Source of the DNA: Acidimicrobiales bacterium
Lineage (GTDB): Bacteria; Actinomycetota; Acidimicrobiia; Acidimicrobiales; Iamiaceae
Direction of reading: 5' to 3'
Assembly: GCA_030447445.1 (NCBI GenBank)
Contig: JAUJOW010000017.1
Span: 1-49,659, forward strand
Length of the DNA: 49,659 nt
Under the pieces are notes generated by a model, which made no database searches, was not told the DNA's origin, and saw only the letters and a list, made by a program, of their open reading frames with translations. Positions 16,894 through 27,734 of this stretch are shown one piece after another. The translations under genes were made by a program, and so were the position numbers. How positions within the stretch are numbered: the stretch's first letter is position 1; each line of letters opens with the position of its first letter.

Positions 16894-18053
16894 TGGCCAC
16901 CATCGCCCTTCCTCGCCAACCCGTCGCCAGCCTGCACCGGAACCCGGCGTCGGTGTGGCGCCACGTCGACCTGGTCCTCATCGCCTGCGTGGCGGCGGTG
17001 TCGTCGCTCGGCCTGGTGATGGTGTTCAGCGCCACCCGGGGCGCCGAGGAGCCCTTCGACTACTCCTTCCTCAAGAAGCAGGTCATGTTCGTGGTCCTCG
17101 GCCTCGTGGCCATGGCCCTCACCGCCCTCTTCGACTATCGCCGCATCCGCGACCACGCCCCCTTCTTCTACGGCGGGTCGCTCCTGTTGCTCGTGGCCGT
17201 GCTCGTGGTCGGCGAGAAGCGCAAGGGCACCCAGGGTTGGTTCCAGCTCGGCCCCTTCCAGCTCCAGCCGTCGGAGTTCGCCAAGATCGGGCTCATCATC
17301 GGGCTGGCCTACCTGGCCGCCCAGTTCCGCAACGAGGTCGACGGCCGCCGCTTCGCCACCCTCATCGGGTTGTGCGCCGTCCCCGTGGTGCTGGTCATGC
17401 TCCAGCCCGACCTCGGCACCACCATCGTGTCGGCGGCGGTCACCATCGCCCTGCTCGTGGTGGCCGGGGCCCGGGGCCGCCACCTGGCCCTGCTCGGGCT
17501 GGTGGCGGTGTTCGCCGTCGGCCTCGTCCTCCAGAGCGGACGGCTCGACACCTACCAGACCGATCGGCTCGCCACCTTCCTCGAGCAGGACGACTCCCGC
17601 CTGGTCGAGCGCACCTCGAGGACGGCGGCCTACAACCTCAACCAGTCGAAGATCGCCATCGGATCGGGCGGGGTGTGGGGCAAGGGCCTCTTCGAGGGCA
17701 ACCTCACCCGCCTCCAGTACGTGCCCGAGCAGCACACCGACTTCATCTTCACCGCCGTGGGCGAGGAGCTGGGTCTCCTCGGCGCGGGCACCCTGCTCGG
17801 CCTCTTCTCGGTGATCGTCTGGCGGATATGGCGGGCAGCGAAGCTGGCCGGCGACGAGTTCGGGTCGCTCCTGTGCATCGGTGTGCTCGCCATGTTCGTG
17901 TTCCAGATCTTCCAGAACGTGGGCATGACCATGGGCATCATGCCGATCACCGGCATTCCCCTGCCGTTCGTGTCCTACGGGGGCTCCTCCATCGTCACCT
18001 CGTTCATGGCCATGGGGCTGGTCCTCAACGTGCACATGCGCCGCTTCTCCTAG
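16893..18053 (+). CDS. rodA: SEDS peptidoglycan polymerase RodA
   Basis: SEDS-family glycosyltransferase that polymerises lipid II with PBP2. The 386-aa protein has about ten transmembrane segments and family motifs: GLVMVFSATRG near the first helix, the GWFQLGPFQLQPSEFAKIGLI block, LLMLQPDLGTT-like VMLQPDLGTTIV with the catalytic-loop aspartate, the VPEQHTDFIFTAVGEELGL loop, and the C-terminal PLPFVSYGGSS. The start codon overlaps the mrdA stop, so the two partners are translationally coupled. It ends the mreBCD-mrdA-rodA cluster. Confidence 0.96.
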   Translation: MATIALPRQPVASLHRNPASVWRHVDLVLIACVAAVSSLGLVMVFSATRGAEEPFDYSFLKKQVMFVVLGLVAMALTALFDYRRIRDHAPFFYGGSLLLLVAVLVVGEKRKGTQGWFQLGPFQLQPSEFAKIGLIIGLAYLAAQFRNEVDGRRFATLIGLCAVPVVLVMLQPDLGTTIVSAAVTIALLVVAGARGRHLALLGLVAVFAVGLVLQSGRLDTYQTDRLATFLEQDDSRLVERTSRTAAYNLNQSKIAIGSGGVWGKGLFEGNLTRLQYVPEQHTDFIFTAVGEELGLLGAGTLLGLFSVIVWRIWRAAKLAGDEFGSLLCIGVLAMFVFQIFQNVGMTMGIMPITGIPLPFVSYGGSSIVTSFMAMGLVLNVHMRRFS

Positions 18054-18081
18054 CCGGATCGGGGTCGGGATGGGCCTCCGG

Positions 18082-18087
18082 TAGACT
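18082..18087 (+). promoter_or_regulatory. minus-10 box of the radical SAM gene (leaderless)
   Basis: TAGACT ends 9 nt before the ATG at 18097 with no ribosome binding site between. No good minus-35 hexamer was identified. Confidence 0.45.
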
Positions 18088-18096
18088 TGGCCGGTC

Positions 18097-20055
18097 ATGG
18101 AGTCCGTCTGGCCTGCGCTCGAGCCGTTGCTCATGCAGGTGCAGAAGCCGGCTCGCTACATCGGGGGTGAGGATGGCGCCGCCGTCCCGCGGCACCACCC
18201 CGCCAAGGTGGCCTGGCTGCTCACCTACCCGGACACCTACGAGATCGGCCTGCCCAACCAGGGGCTGCAGATCCTCGCCGAGATCCTGAACGAGCGCTCC
18301 GACGCCGTCGCCGAACGCTCCTACGCGCCCTGGTCGGACCTCGAGGCGCTGCTGCGGGAGCACGCCATCCCGCTGTTCTCGGTCGACACCCACCGCCCGG
18401 CCGCCGCCTTCGACGTCATCGCCTTCAACCTGTCCGCCGAGCTGGTCTACACCAACGTGCTCAACTGCCTGCACCTCGCCGGGCTCCCGGTGCGGGCCGC
18501 CGACCGCCACGCCGGCCACCCCCTCGTCGGCGCCGGCGGGCACTGCGCCTCCAACCCCGAGCCGCTGGCCGACTTCGTGGACTTCTTCGTGCTCGGCGAC
18601 GGTGAGGAGGTGGTGGGGGAGATCAGCGCCGTGCTGGCCGCTGACAAGGCGGCCGGCACCACCGACCGGGAGGCGCGGCGGCGCCACCTTGGCGCCATCC
18701 CCGGTGTGTACGTCCCCGCCCTGTACGACGTCACCTACCGCGCCGACGGGCGCCTCGCCGCCGTCACCCCCCGCTACCCGGAGGTCCCCGAGCAGGTCGA
18801 GAAGCGCACCGTCGCCGACCTCGCCGAGTGGCCCTACCCCCGCCGCCAGCTCGTGCCGCTCACCGAGGTGGTCCACGACCGGCTCAACGTCGAGGTCTTC
18901 CGGGGCTGCACCCGGGGCTGCCGGTTCTGCCAGGCCGGCATGATCACCCGCCCCGTCCGGGAGCGCCCGGCCGACCAGGTGCGGGAGATGGTGGCCACCG
19001 GTCTGCGTCGCACCGGGTACGACGAGGTGTCGCTCACCTCGCTGTCCACCGCCGACTTCAGCGGCATCGAAGGCGTGGTGGCCGACGTGGTGAACGACCC
19101 GGCCAACGGCGGACGGGTGTCGGTGTCGCTGCCGTCGCTGCGGGTCGACGCCTTCACGGTGGGCATCGCCGGTGAGATCCAGAAGGGTCGTCGCACCGGC
19201 CTCACGTTCGCCCCCGAGGGCGGCACCTGGCGCATCCGCCAGGTCATCAACAAGCTGATCCGCGAAGAGGACCTCTACGGGGCGGTCGAGTCGGCCTACA
19301 GCCAGGGGTGGCGGCGGATGAAGCTCTACTTCCTCACCGGCCTGCCCACCGAGACCGACGAGGACACCCTCGGCATCGCCCGCCTGGCCCGCCACTGCGT
19401 GGAGATCGGCCGCAAGTACCACAAGAACCCGTCGGTCACCGTCTCGGTCGGCGGGTTCGTGCCGAAGCCGTTCACGCCGTTCCAGTGGTTCGGCCAGAAC
19501 ACCCTGGCCGAGCTGACCCGCAAGATGCACCTGTTGCGCGACGAGCTCCGCCGTGACCGGGGCGTGCAGTTCAAGTGGCACGACCCCAAGGCGACGACCG
19601 TGGAGGGCATCGTGTCGCGCGGCGACCGTCGCCTGGGCGCGGTCATCGAGGACGTGTGGCGCCACGGGGGCACCTTCCAGGAGTGGACCGAGCACTTCGA
19701 CCTGGACCTGTGGCTCGACGCGCTCGACCGCCACGCCATGACCGTCGAGGACCTCGTGTACCGGCACCGCACCGAGGAGGAGGTGCTCCCCTGGGACCAC
19801 CTGTCGGCCGGGCTCCACAAGGACTTCCTCTGGCAGGACTGGCGCGACGCGCTGGACGAGGTCGGCCTCGAGGACTGCCGCTGGACCCCCTGCTACGACT
19901 GCGGCGCCTGCACCGGCTACGGCGTCGAGCACGTGGTCGCCTCCGCCGTCCCCCCAGCCGGGGGCAGCCAGGGCACCGGCCAGGACCTCGCCGCCGCCGG
20001 GGAGGTGCCGGTCACGCTGCTTCCCCGCCGGGCCGAACCGGTCGGTGCCCGATGA
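18097..20055 (+). CDS. radical SAM protein with B12-binding-like N terminus (TIGR03960 type)
   Basis: The 652-aa product has an N-terminal Rossmann-like region resembling a cobalamin-binding domain (YPDTYEIGLPNQGLQIL, then GGHCASNPEPLADFVDFFVLGDGEE), a radical SAM core with the cluster motif CTRGCRFC (C271, C275, C278) and the typical FAPEGGTWRIRQVINK and TGLPTETDED stretches, and a C-terminal Cys motif CYDCGACTGYG. This corresponds to the widespread family called TIGR03960, always paired with a DUF2344 protein next to RNase E/G and L21/L27. Its reaction is not established; an RNA or ribosome modification is often supposed. The ATG has a leaderless-type minus-10. The stop overlaps the next gene. 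Confidence 0.9.
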   Translation: MESVWPALEPLLMQVQKPARYIGGEDGAAVPRHHPAKVAWLLTYPDTYEIGLPNQGLQILAEILNERSDAVAERSYAPWSDLEALLREHAIPLFSVDTHRPAAAFDVIAFNLSAELVYTNVLNCLHLAGLPVRAADRHAGHPLVGAGGHCASNPEPLADFVDFFVLGDGEEVVGEISAVLAADKAAGTTDREARRRHLGAIPGVYVPALYDVTYRADGRLAAVTPRYPEVPEQVEKRTVADLAEWPYPRRQLVPLTEVVHDRLNVEVFRGCTRGCRFCQAGMITRPVRERPADQVREMVATGLRRTGYDEVSLTSLSTADFSGIEGVVADVVNDPANGGRVSVSLPSLRVDAFTVGIAGEIQKGRRTGLTFAPEGGTWRIRQVINKLIREEDLYGAVESAYSQGWRRMKLYFLTGLPTETDEDTLGIARLARHCVEIGRKYHKNPSVTVSVGGFVPKPFTPFQWFGQNTLAELTRKMHLLRDELRRDRGVQFKWHDPKATTVEGIVSRGDRRLGAVIEDVWRHGGTFQEWTEHFDLDLWLDALDRHAMTVEDLVYRHRTEEEVLPWDHLSAGLHKDFLWQDWRDALDEVGLEDCRWTPCYDCGACTGYGVEHVVASAVPPAGGSQGTGQDLAAAGEVPVTLLPRRAEPVGAR

Positions 20056-20804
20056 CGCGGGTCCGGCTGCGCTTCTCCAAGCTCGGCAAGGTCCGCTTCA
20101 CGAGCCATCGTGACGTGGCCCGCATGTGGGAGCGGGCCCTGCGCCGGGTCGAGCTCCCGGTGGTCTACTCCGAGGGCTTCTCCCCCCGGCCCCGGCTCCA
20201 CTTCGGCCTGGCCCTCTCCACCGGCCACGAGTCGTTGGCCGAGTACGTCGACGTGGACCTGCGCGACGACACCGCATCGACGGTCGACATCGGCTCGCTC
20301 CCGGCCGTCCTCAGCTCCGCCCTGCCCGCCGGGATCGACGTCACGGCGGCGGCGGCGATCCCCGGAGGGACCCCGTCGTTGCAGCACGCCGTCACCAGCT
20401 GCTCGTGGCGGATCTCTGTGGTGGGCGCCGCCCCCGCCGCCCTGTACCGGGCCGTCGAGCGGGTGCTGGCGGCCGAGGAGCTGGTCACCACCCGTCAACG
20501 CAAGGGCCACGACGTCACCGACGACCTCCGGCCGCTCGTCGTCGCCCTCGCCGCCTCTGTCTCCCATCCGACCGGTCCGACCGGTCCGGCCCGGCCGACC
20601 GACGACGGCACCGAGCTCACCTGTGAGCTCGCCACCCAGCCCCGGGGTCTGCGCCCCGCCGAGCTCGTCGCCCTCCTCGGCGACGGGCTCACCGAGGGTC
20701 GGGTGCTTCGAACGCACCAGTGGATTCAGCACGACGGCGCCCGCCAGGAACCCCTGGCCGCGCAGGCGACGTCGGCTCCGCACGCGGAAGCGCGTGCGTC
20801 ATGA
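20052..20804 (+). CDS. DUF2344 / TIGR03936 family protein, partner of the radical SAM enzyme
   Basis: A 250-aa protein beginning RVRLRFSKLGKVRFTSHRDVARMWERALRR, with the family segment LPVVYSEGFSPRPRLHFGLAL. In other phyla this domain is fused to the C terminus of the radical SAM protein that precedes it here, which explains the ATGA overlap of the two genes. The function is unknown; a binding role for the shared RNA or protein substrate is inferred from the fusion. The C-terminal 40 residues are low complexity and probably disordered. RNase E/G follows after 15 nt. Confidence 0.88.
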   Translation: MTRVRLRFSKLGKVRFTSHRDVARMWERALRRVELPVVYSEGFSPRPRLHFGLALSTGHESLAEYVDVDLRDDTASTVDIGSLPAVLSSALPAGIDVTAAAAIPGGTPSLQHAVTSCSWRISVVGAAPAALYRAVERVLAAEELVTTRQRKGHDVTDDLRPLVVALAASVSHPTGPTGPARPTDDGTELTCELATQPRGLRPAELVALLGDGLTEGRVLRTHQWIQHDGARQEPLAAQATSAPHAEARAS

Positions 20805-20819
20805 GAAGGGACCTTCCCC

Positions 20820-22715
20820 ATGTCCGAACCCGACGCCGCGACCGGCTCCATCGAGCCCGCCGTGACCCAACCAGAGGTGTCCCAAGGGCCTGAGCGCCCC
20901 ACCGACGCCACCAGCGCCACCGGCGAGCGCCCCCCAACGTCGGGCTCCGGCCGGAACCGCCGCCGCGGCTCCCGCGGTGGCCGCAGCCGCAAACGGACGG
21001 CAGCAGCCCGCACCGGTGACCCGCGACCGGCGGCCTCGGAGCCGCCGACCGGCGGCGACGACCGGCGACCTGACGAGCTGCCGGATCGGCACGGCGAGAA
21101 CCGACCGTCGGTGGAGGCCGCCGAGCGGGCGCTCGTCCGCCGCAAGCCCCGCATCGGCGACACCATGCCGGCGCCGGACCCCGCGCCAGCGCTGCCGCCG
21201 CCCGGCGAGGGCCGGCGGCCCGGCCGTCCGAGCGACGAGGTCGGCGCAGGCTCGGCCGCCGGTGGACGCACCGCACAGGCGAAGACGGGCGGGGGACGCC
21301 GCCGGCGGCGAGGCGGCCGCAACCGGTCCGGGGCGGCCCGAGGGCCCACCCCCATCGAGTCGGTCACCAGCGAGCCGTCGGCCCTCCTCGACGAGGAGGC
21401 CCTCGGTCAACGGCGGGGCCGGGAGCGCCACGGTCGACCCGTCGGTCGCTACCTCATGGCCGTGCACGTCGAGGAGGACGCCACCCAGATCGCCGTCCTC
21501 GAGGGCCGTTCGCTCATCGAGCACTACGTGTCGCGCCCGGCCGACGACGTGGCCCAGATCCACGGCAACGTCTATCTGGGCCGGGTGCAGAACGTGCTGC
21601 CCGGGATGGAGGCGGCCTTCGTGGACATCGGCACCCCCAAGAACGCCGTTCTCTACCGGGGCGACACCCGCTACGAGCCCGAGGACATCGAGGAGAAGGG
21701 GTCCAACCCCCGCATCGAGGAGATCCTCAAGGCCCGCCAGCAGATCCTCTGCCAGGTGACCAAGAACCCGATCGCCCACAAGGGTGCGCGGCTCACCCAG
21801 GAGGTCTCGCTGCCAGGGCGGTTCGTGGTCCTCATCCCCAACAGCTCGACCTACGGCATCTCCAAGCGGCTTCCCGACGACGAGCGCAAGCGGCTCCGGT
21901 CGATCCTCGACGGTGTGAAGCCGGCCGAGCACGGGGTGATCGTCCGCACCGCGGCCGAGAACGTGACCGCCGCCGAGATCGAGCGCGACGTCACCCGCCT
22001 CGTGCGCCAGTGGGAGCAGATCGACGCTCTCGCCTCCCGGTCGAGCGCGCCGGGCCTGCTCTACCGAGAGCCCGACATGGCCGTGCGGGTCATCAGGGAG
22101 GAGTTCAACAAGGAGTACCGCACCGTCGTCATCGACGATCCGACGCTGTTCGAAGAGGTCAGCGAGTACGTGCGCAGCATCTCCCCCGAGCTGGCCGACC
22201 GGGTCGAGCTGTACGACACCGCCACCGAACCGCTGCCGCTGCTCGAGCGCTTCCACGTCCATGAGCAGCTCCACCGGGCCCTCGACCGCAAGGTGTGGTT
22301 GCCGTCGGGCGGGTCGCTCGTCATCGAGCACACCGAAGCCCTCACCGTGATCGACGTCAACACGGGCAAGAACGTCGGCTCGTCCAGCCTCGAGGAGACC
22401 GTCTACCGGAACAACCTGGAGGCGGCCATCGAGATCGCCCGGCAGCTCCGCCTGCGCGACGTGGGCGGCATCATCGTGATCGACTTCGTCGACATGGACG
22501 TGCGATCCAACCGGGACGACGTCATCGCCACCTTCCGGGAAGCGCTGGCCCGGGACAAGACCCGCACCCAGGTGTTCGACATCTCCGAGCTGGGCCTCGT
22601 GGAGATGACCCGCAAGCGGATCGGCGAGGGCCTGCTCGAGTCCTTCACCACCCGCTGCGAGGCGTGCGATGGCCGCGGCGTCCGCCTCGACCAGACCTTG
22701 CTCGGCGGGGACTGA
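20820..22715 (+). CDS. rng: ribonuclease E/G family protein with basic N-terminal extension
   Basis: Endoribonuclease of RNA decay and rRNA maturation. The first 200 or so residues of the 631-aa protein are low complexity, rich in Arg, Gly, Pro and acidic residues, with patches such as RRGSRGGRSRKR and GGGRRRRRGGRNRSG. The catalytic half has the S1 RNA-binding domain (GNVYLGRVQNVLPGMEAAFVDIG), the RNase H-like and DNase I-like parts (TVIDVNTGKNVGSSS with the metal-binding aspartate, IIVIDFVDMD) and a Zn-link-like CEACDGRG near the end. It lies in the usual place before rplU-rpmA. The symbol could equally be rne; the N-terminal extension is the actinobacterial form. Confidence 0.93.
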   Translation: MSEPDAATGSIEPAVTQPEVSQGPERPTDATSATGERPPTSGSGRNRRRGSRGGRSRKRTAAARTGDPRPAASEPPTGGDDRRPDELPDRHGENRPSVEAAERALVRRKPRIGDTMPAPDPAPALPPPGEGRRPGRPSDEVGAGSAAGGRTAQAKTGGGRRRRRGGRNRSGAARGPTPIESVTSEPSALLDEEALGQRRGRERHGRPVGRYLMAVHVEEDATQIAVLEGRSLIEHYVSRPADDVAQIHGNVYLGRVQNVLPGMEAAFVDIGTPKNAVLYRGDTRYEPEDIEEKGSNPRIEEILKARQQILCQVTKNPIAHKGARLTQEVSLPGRFVVLIPNSSTYGISKRLPDDERKRLRSILDGVKPAEHGVIVRTAAENVTAAEIERDVTRLVRQWEQIDALASRSSAPGLLYREPDMAVRVIREEFNKEYRTVVIDDPTLFEEVSEYVRSISPELADRVELYDTATEPLPLLERFHVHEQLHRALDRKVWLPSGGSLVIEHTEALTVIDVNTGKNVGSSSLEETVYRNNLEAAIEIARQLRLRDVGGIIVIDFVDMDVRSNRDDVIATFREALARDKTRTQVFDISELGLVEMTRKRIGEGLLESFTTRCEACDGRGVRLDQTLLGGD

Positions 22716-22736
22716 GCGGCTACCAGGCCGCCGTGT

Positions 22737-22765
22737 TTGGCTCGGCCCCGGCCCGCCGGTACCAT
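22737..22765 (+). promoter_or_regulatory. promoter of rplU-rpmA
   Basis: TTGGCT (22737-22742) and TACCAT (22760-22765) are exactly 17 nt apart in the 93-nt gap after RNase E/G. Initiation near 22772 gives a leader of about 37 nt, ending with the purine-rich GGCAGAGGG before the ATG at 22809. The leader contains GGCC repeats that could fold, but no defined ribosomal-protein operator was recognised. Confidence 0.6.
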
Positions 22766-22808
22766 CGCCGGCCGGCCTCCCCGGCCGAGTCGTCCGAGGC
22801 AGAGGGTC

Positions 22809-23117
22809 ATGGATGCAGTCATCAAGACCGGCGGCAAGCAGTACCGCGTGACCGAGGGCCAGCGGCTCGAGGTCGAGAAGCTGGGCCCGGTCGACACCGA
22901 GGTCGAGCTGACCCCGCTGCTCCTGGTCGACGGCGACACCGTCGTGGCCACCCCCGATGCACTGGCCAAGGCGACCGTCACGGCCAAGGTCGTGGCCGAC
23001 ACCAAGGGCCCCAAGGTCACCGGGTTCACCTACAAGAACAAGAGCAACCAGCGGAAGCGCTGGGGGCATCGGCAGCACTACTCGACGGTGGAGATCACCG
23101 GGATCACGAAGGGCTGA
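22809..23117 (+). CDS. rplU: 50S ribosomal protein L21
   Basis: Large-subunit ribosomal protein that binds 23S rRNA. The 102-aa protein is full length: it starts MDAVIKTGGKQYRVTEGQ, with the family motif GGKQY, and contains KGPKVTGFTYKNKSNQRKRWGHRQHYS, where the basic C-terminal stretch contacts RNA. The ATG at 22809 was chosen over the upstream in-frame start because it fits the L21 N terminus. rpmA follows after 6 nt. Confidence 0.97.
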   Translation: MDAVIKTGGKQYRVTEGQRLEVEKLGPVDTEVELTPLLLVDGDTVVATPDALAKATVTAKVVADTKGPKVTGFTYKNKSNQRKRWGHRQHYSTVEITGITKG

Positions 23118-23123
23118 GGCGAC

Positions 23124-23378
23124 ATGTCGAAGACCAAGGGCGGCGGTTCGACCCGCAACGGCCGCGACTCCCAGAGCAAGCGCCTCGGCGTGAAGGCCTA
23201 CGACGGCACCCTCGTCCCGGCCGGTTCGATCATCGTCCGCCAGCGGGGCACCCGCATCCACCCCGGCGACAACGTGGGCCGGGGCGGCGACGACACCCTC
23301 TTCGCCACCTCCCAGGGCATGGTGCGCTTCGGTCGGCGGGGCGGGCGCAAGCTCGTCGACGTCATCGACGCTCCCTGA
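23124..23378 (+). CDS. rpmA: 50S ribosomal protein L27
   Basis: Large-subunit protein near the peptidyl transferase centre. The 84-aa product starts [24 protein letters not shown], with the flexible N-terminal tail that reaches the P site (usually [15 protein letters not shown]), then [28 protein letters not shown]. There is no cleavable N-terminal extension of the Firmicute type. It usually precedes obgE directly; here a minus-strand dipeptidase lies between them, ending 6 nt beyond the rpmA stop. Confidence 0.97.
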   Translation: MSKTKGGGSTRNGRDSQSKRLGVKAYDGTLVPAGSIIVRQRGTRIHPGDNVGRGGDDTLFATSQGMVRFGRRGGRKLVDVIDAP

Positions 23379-23384
23379 CGCCGG

Positions 23385-23388
<4 letters not shown>
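23375..23388. other. small inverted repeat spanning two convergent stop codons
   Basis: CTGAC-GCCG-GTCAG is a 5-bp stem with a 4-nt loop. The rpmA TGA and the dipeptidase TGA on the other strand lie symmetrically in the two arms. Too short to be called a terminator with confidence. Confidence 0.25.
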
Positions 23389-25714
<2,326 letters not shown>

Positions 25715-25725
25715 CCCGATGGCGC

Positions 25726-25835
25726 CTCGGGTGGTCGTGGCCAAGATCGGCTCGTCCTCGATCACCGACCAGCACGGCGACTCGGGTGGTCGTGGCCAAG
25801 ATCGGCTCGTCCTCGATCACCGACCAGCACGGCGA
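25726..25835 (+). repeat. perfect 55-bp tandem duplication across the proB start
   Basis: Bases 25726-25780 and 25781-25835 are identical, each beginning CTCGGGTGGTCGTGGCC. The unit length is not a multiple of three, so translation from the ATG at 25719 shifts frame at the junction, while a GTG at 25786 in the second copy restores the ProB frame. It may be a real recent duplication or an assembly artefact. Confidence 0.9.
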
Positions 25836-26880
25836 CATCGACCAGGCCGCCCTCGACAAGTTCTGTGCCGAGGTCGCCGCCCTGCGCCGGCTCGGGCACC
25901 GGGTCGTGGCCGTCACCTCGGGCGCCATCGCCGCCGGCCTGCCCGCCATCGGCCTGGGTGGCTCCCGCCGGCCCCGCGACGCCGTCACCTTGCAGGCCGT
26001 GTCGGCGGTGGGCCAGAGCCGGCTCATGGGGGTGTACGACCGGGTGCTGGCCGACCACGGGCTGGTGAGCGGTCAGGTGCTGCTCGCCCCGCTCGACTTC
26101 GTCGTCCGCCAGCAGTACCTGCACGCCCGGGGCACGCTCACCCGCCTGCTGGAGCTCGGGGTGGTGCCGGTGGTCAACGAGAACGACGCCATCGCCGACG
26201 ACGAGATCCGCTTCGGGGACAACGACCGGATCGCCGCACTCGTCGCCCACCTGGTGGCCGCCGACGACCTGGTCCTCCTGACCGATACCGCCGGACTGCT
26301 GACCGCCGACCCCCGACTCGACGCGTCCGCGTCGCTGATCGAGGAGATCGTCCAGTTCGACCAGTCCCTCGAGACGTTGGCCGGCAGGGGAGGGACGGTG
26401 CGGGGGAGCGGCGGCATGGCGTCGAAGGTGGCGGCGGCCAAGATCGCCGCCTGGTCGGGGGTGCGCACCGTGATCGCCGCTGCCCGGCGGGAGCGGGTGT
26501 TGGAGGACGCCGTCGCTGGCGTGGCCGGGGTCGGCACCGTGGTGCACCCCCGGCCCCGGCGCCTGCCCGCCCGCAAGCTGTGGATCGCCTTCGCCGTCGG
26601 CTCGGCCGGGACCGTCGTGGTCGACAGCGGGGCCCGGCGGGCGCTCCTCGAGAAGGGGCGATCGCTGCTGGCCGCCGGGGTGGCCGACGTGGTGGGGACC
26701 TTCGCCGCCGACGACGCCGTCGAGGTGGCCGACGGCGACGGAGCGGTGTTCGCCAAGGGCCTGGTGCGCCTCTCGGCCACCGACCTGCGGCGAGTGACGG
26801 GACGACGGACCGCCGACCTCCCCGAGGGCACCCCCGCCCAGGTCATCCACCGCGACGACCTCGTGATGCTCCCGGGGTGA
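25786..26880 (+). CDS. proB: glutamate 5-kinase, N terminus affected by a tandem duplication
   Basis: First enzyme of proline synthesis, phosphorylating glutamate. From the GTG at 25786 the product is 364 aa: an amino-acid kinase domain (VVVAKIGSSSITD, SGAIAAGLPAIGL, PVVNENDAIADDEIRFGDNDRIAALVA, GSGGMASKVAAA) and a C-terminal PUA domain from about residue 270. The native start before duplication was probably the ATG at 25719 (MAPRVVVAKIG), 4 nt behind obgE. With two copies of the 55-bp repeat, initiation at the GTG would lose only four residues, so the enzyme may still be made. Its usual partner proA lies 8.3 kb away, beyond a minus-strand block. Confidence 0.92.
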   Translation: MVVAKIGSSSITDQHGDIDQAALDKFCAEVAALRRLGHRVVAVTSGAIAAGLPAIGLGGSRRPRDAVTLQAVSAVGQSRLMGVYDRVLADHGLVSGQVLLAPLDFVVRQQYLHARGTLTRLLELGVVPVVNENDAIADDEIRFGDNDRIAALVAHLVAADDLVLLTDTAGLLTADPRLDASASLIEEIVQFDQSLETLAGRGGTVRGSGGMASKVAAAKIAAWSGVRTVIAAARRERVLEDAVAGVAGVGTVVHPRPRRLPARKLWIAFAVGSAGTVVVDSGARRALLEKGRSLLAAGVADVVGTFAADDAVEVADGDGAVFAKGLVRLSATDLRRVTGRRTADLPEGTPAQVIHRDDLVMLPG

Positions 26881-26891
26881 GATCCTTCGAA

Positions 26892-26907
26892 CTCCCCTCG
26901 CAGGGAG
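26892..26907. terminator. short hairpin between convergent proB and pspA
   Basis: CTCCC and GGGAG arms with a 6-nt loop in the 33-nt gap between the convergent stops of proB and pspA. No T tract. A weak candidate terminator only. Confidence 0.25.
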
Positions 26908-26913
26908 CTGTGG

Positions 26914-27726
26914 TTACTGGCCGGGTTGGGTCTGGGGCTCGGGGGTTGAGGCGGCGGCCGGTTCGGAGGCGGGGGCGGCGTCGGGGGCCGCCTCACCCTC
27001 GGCGGGGGCCAGGCCGAGCTGGCTGCGGATCTCGGACAGGCGGGCCTGGGCCTCGGTGTTCATGGCCGCCTGCTCGACCTCGAGCATCCGCCCCTCCACC
27101 GACTCGCCCTGCAGCTCGGCCATCCCCTTGGCCTGGGCGTAGCGAGCCTCGATCTTGTCGCGGACCTCGTTCATGGTGGGCACGTCCTCGCCCACCGTCT
27201 CGGACAGTGAGGCCATGGCCCGGTTCATCTGCTCGGCCATCTTGGCCTGCTCGAGCTGGCTGAGCAGCTTCTGGCGCTCGGCCAGCTTCTGCTGGAGCAC
27301 CGAGCCGTTCTGGGCCACGGCCGCCTTGGCCTGGTCGGAGGCCTGCGCCGTCTGGAGGGCCATGCCCCTGAGGTCGGCCACCTCTCGCTCGAGGGCGATC
27401 AGCCGGTTGGCGAAGGACTCCGCCGCCCGGGTGTACTCGCTGGCCTTGGCCGTGTCGCCTTTGCGGGTGGCCTCCTCGGCCATGAGCACGGCCTGGCGGG
27501 CGTTGCCGTTCACCTTCTCGAGCTCGGCCATCGACCGGTTGAGGCGCATCTCGGTCTGCTTCTGCTGGGCGATGACGCTGGCCGCCTGCTCCTTCAACCG
27601 CCGGTGCTGGTCCTGGGCCTCGATGATCGCCTGCTCGAGCTGGATCTTCGGGTCGGCCTTCTCGTTGAACTTCTGGTTGGCACCCGCTCCGAGGTAGCGC
27701 CAGAGGCGCCGGAAGAACTTCATCAT
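26914..27726 (-). CDS. pspA: PspA/IM30 family membrane-stress protein
   Basis: Peripheral membrane protein that oligomerises on damaged membranes. The 270-aa product starts with a short amphipathic helix (FFRRLWRYLGAGANQKF), then a long coiled coil of PspA type (KIQLEQAIIEAQDQHRRLKEQAASV, LEREVADLRGMALQT) to about residue 235. A Pro/Ala/Glu-rich tail of about 35 residues follows and is not part of the family core. Two ATG codons in tandem are possible starts. A TAGGCT minus-10 lies 8 nt upstream, suggesting a leaderless transcript in addition to read-through from murJ. It is the last gene of a minus-strand run of envelope-related genes. Confidence 0.9.
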   Translation of the reverse strand: MMKFFRRLWRYLGAGANQKFNEKADPKIQLEQAIIEAQDQHRRLKEQAASVIAQQKQTEMRLNRSMAELEKVNGNARQAVLMAEEATRKGDTAKASEYTRAAESFANRLIALEREVADLRGMALQTAQASDQAKAAVAQNGSVLQQKLAERQKLLSQLEQAKMAEQMNRAMASLSETVGEDVPTMNEVRDKIEARYAQAKGMAELQGESVEGRMLEVEQAAMNTEAQARLSEIRSQLGLAPAEGEAAPDAAPASEPAAASTPEPQTQPGQ

Positions 27727-27734
27727 GGACCGTG

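Noticed and set aside
22766..22808. Structured regulatory leader or riboswitch before rplU
   Set aside because: Only short GGCC-rich complementarity, no recognisable conserved leader; the region is too short to argue.
25726..25835. CRISPR or satellite repeat
   Set aside because: Only two directly abutting copies and no spacers; it is a simple tandem duplication inside coding sequence.
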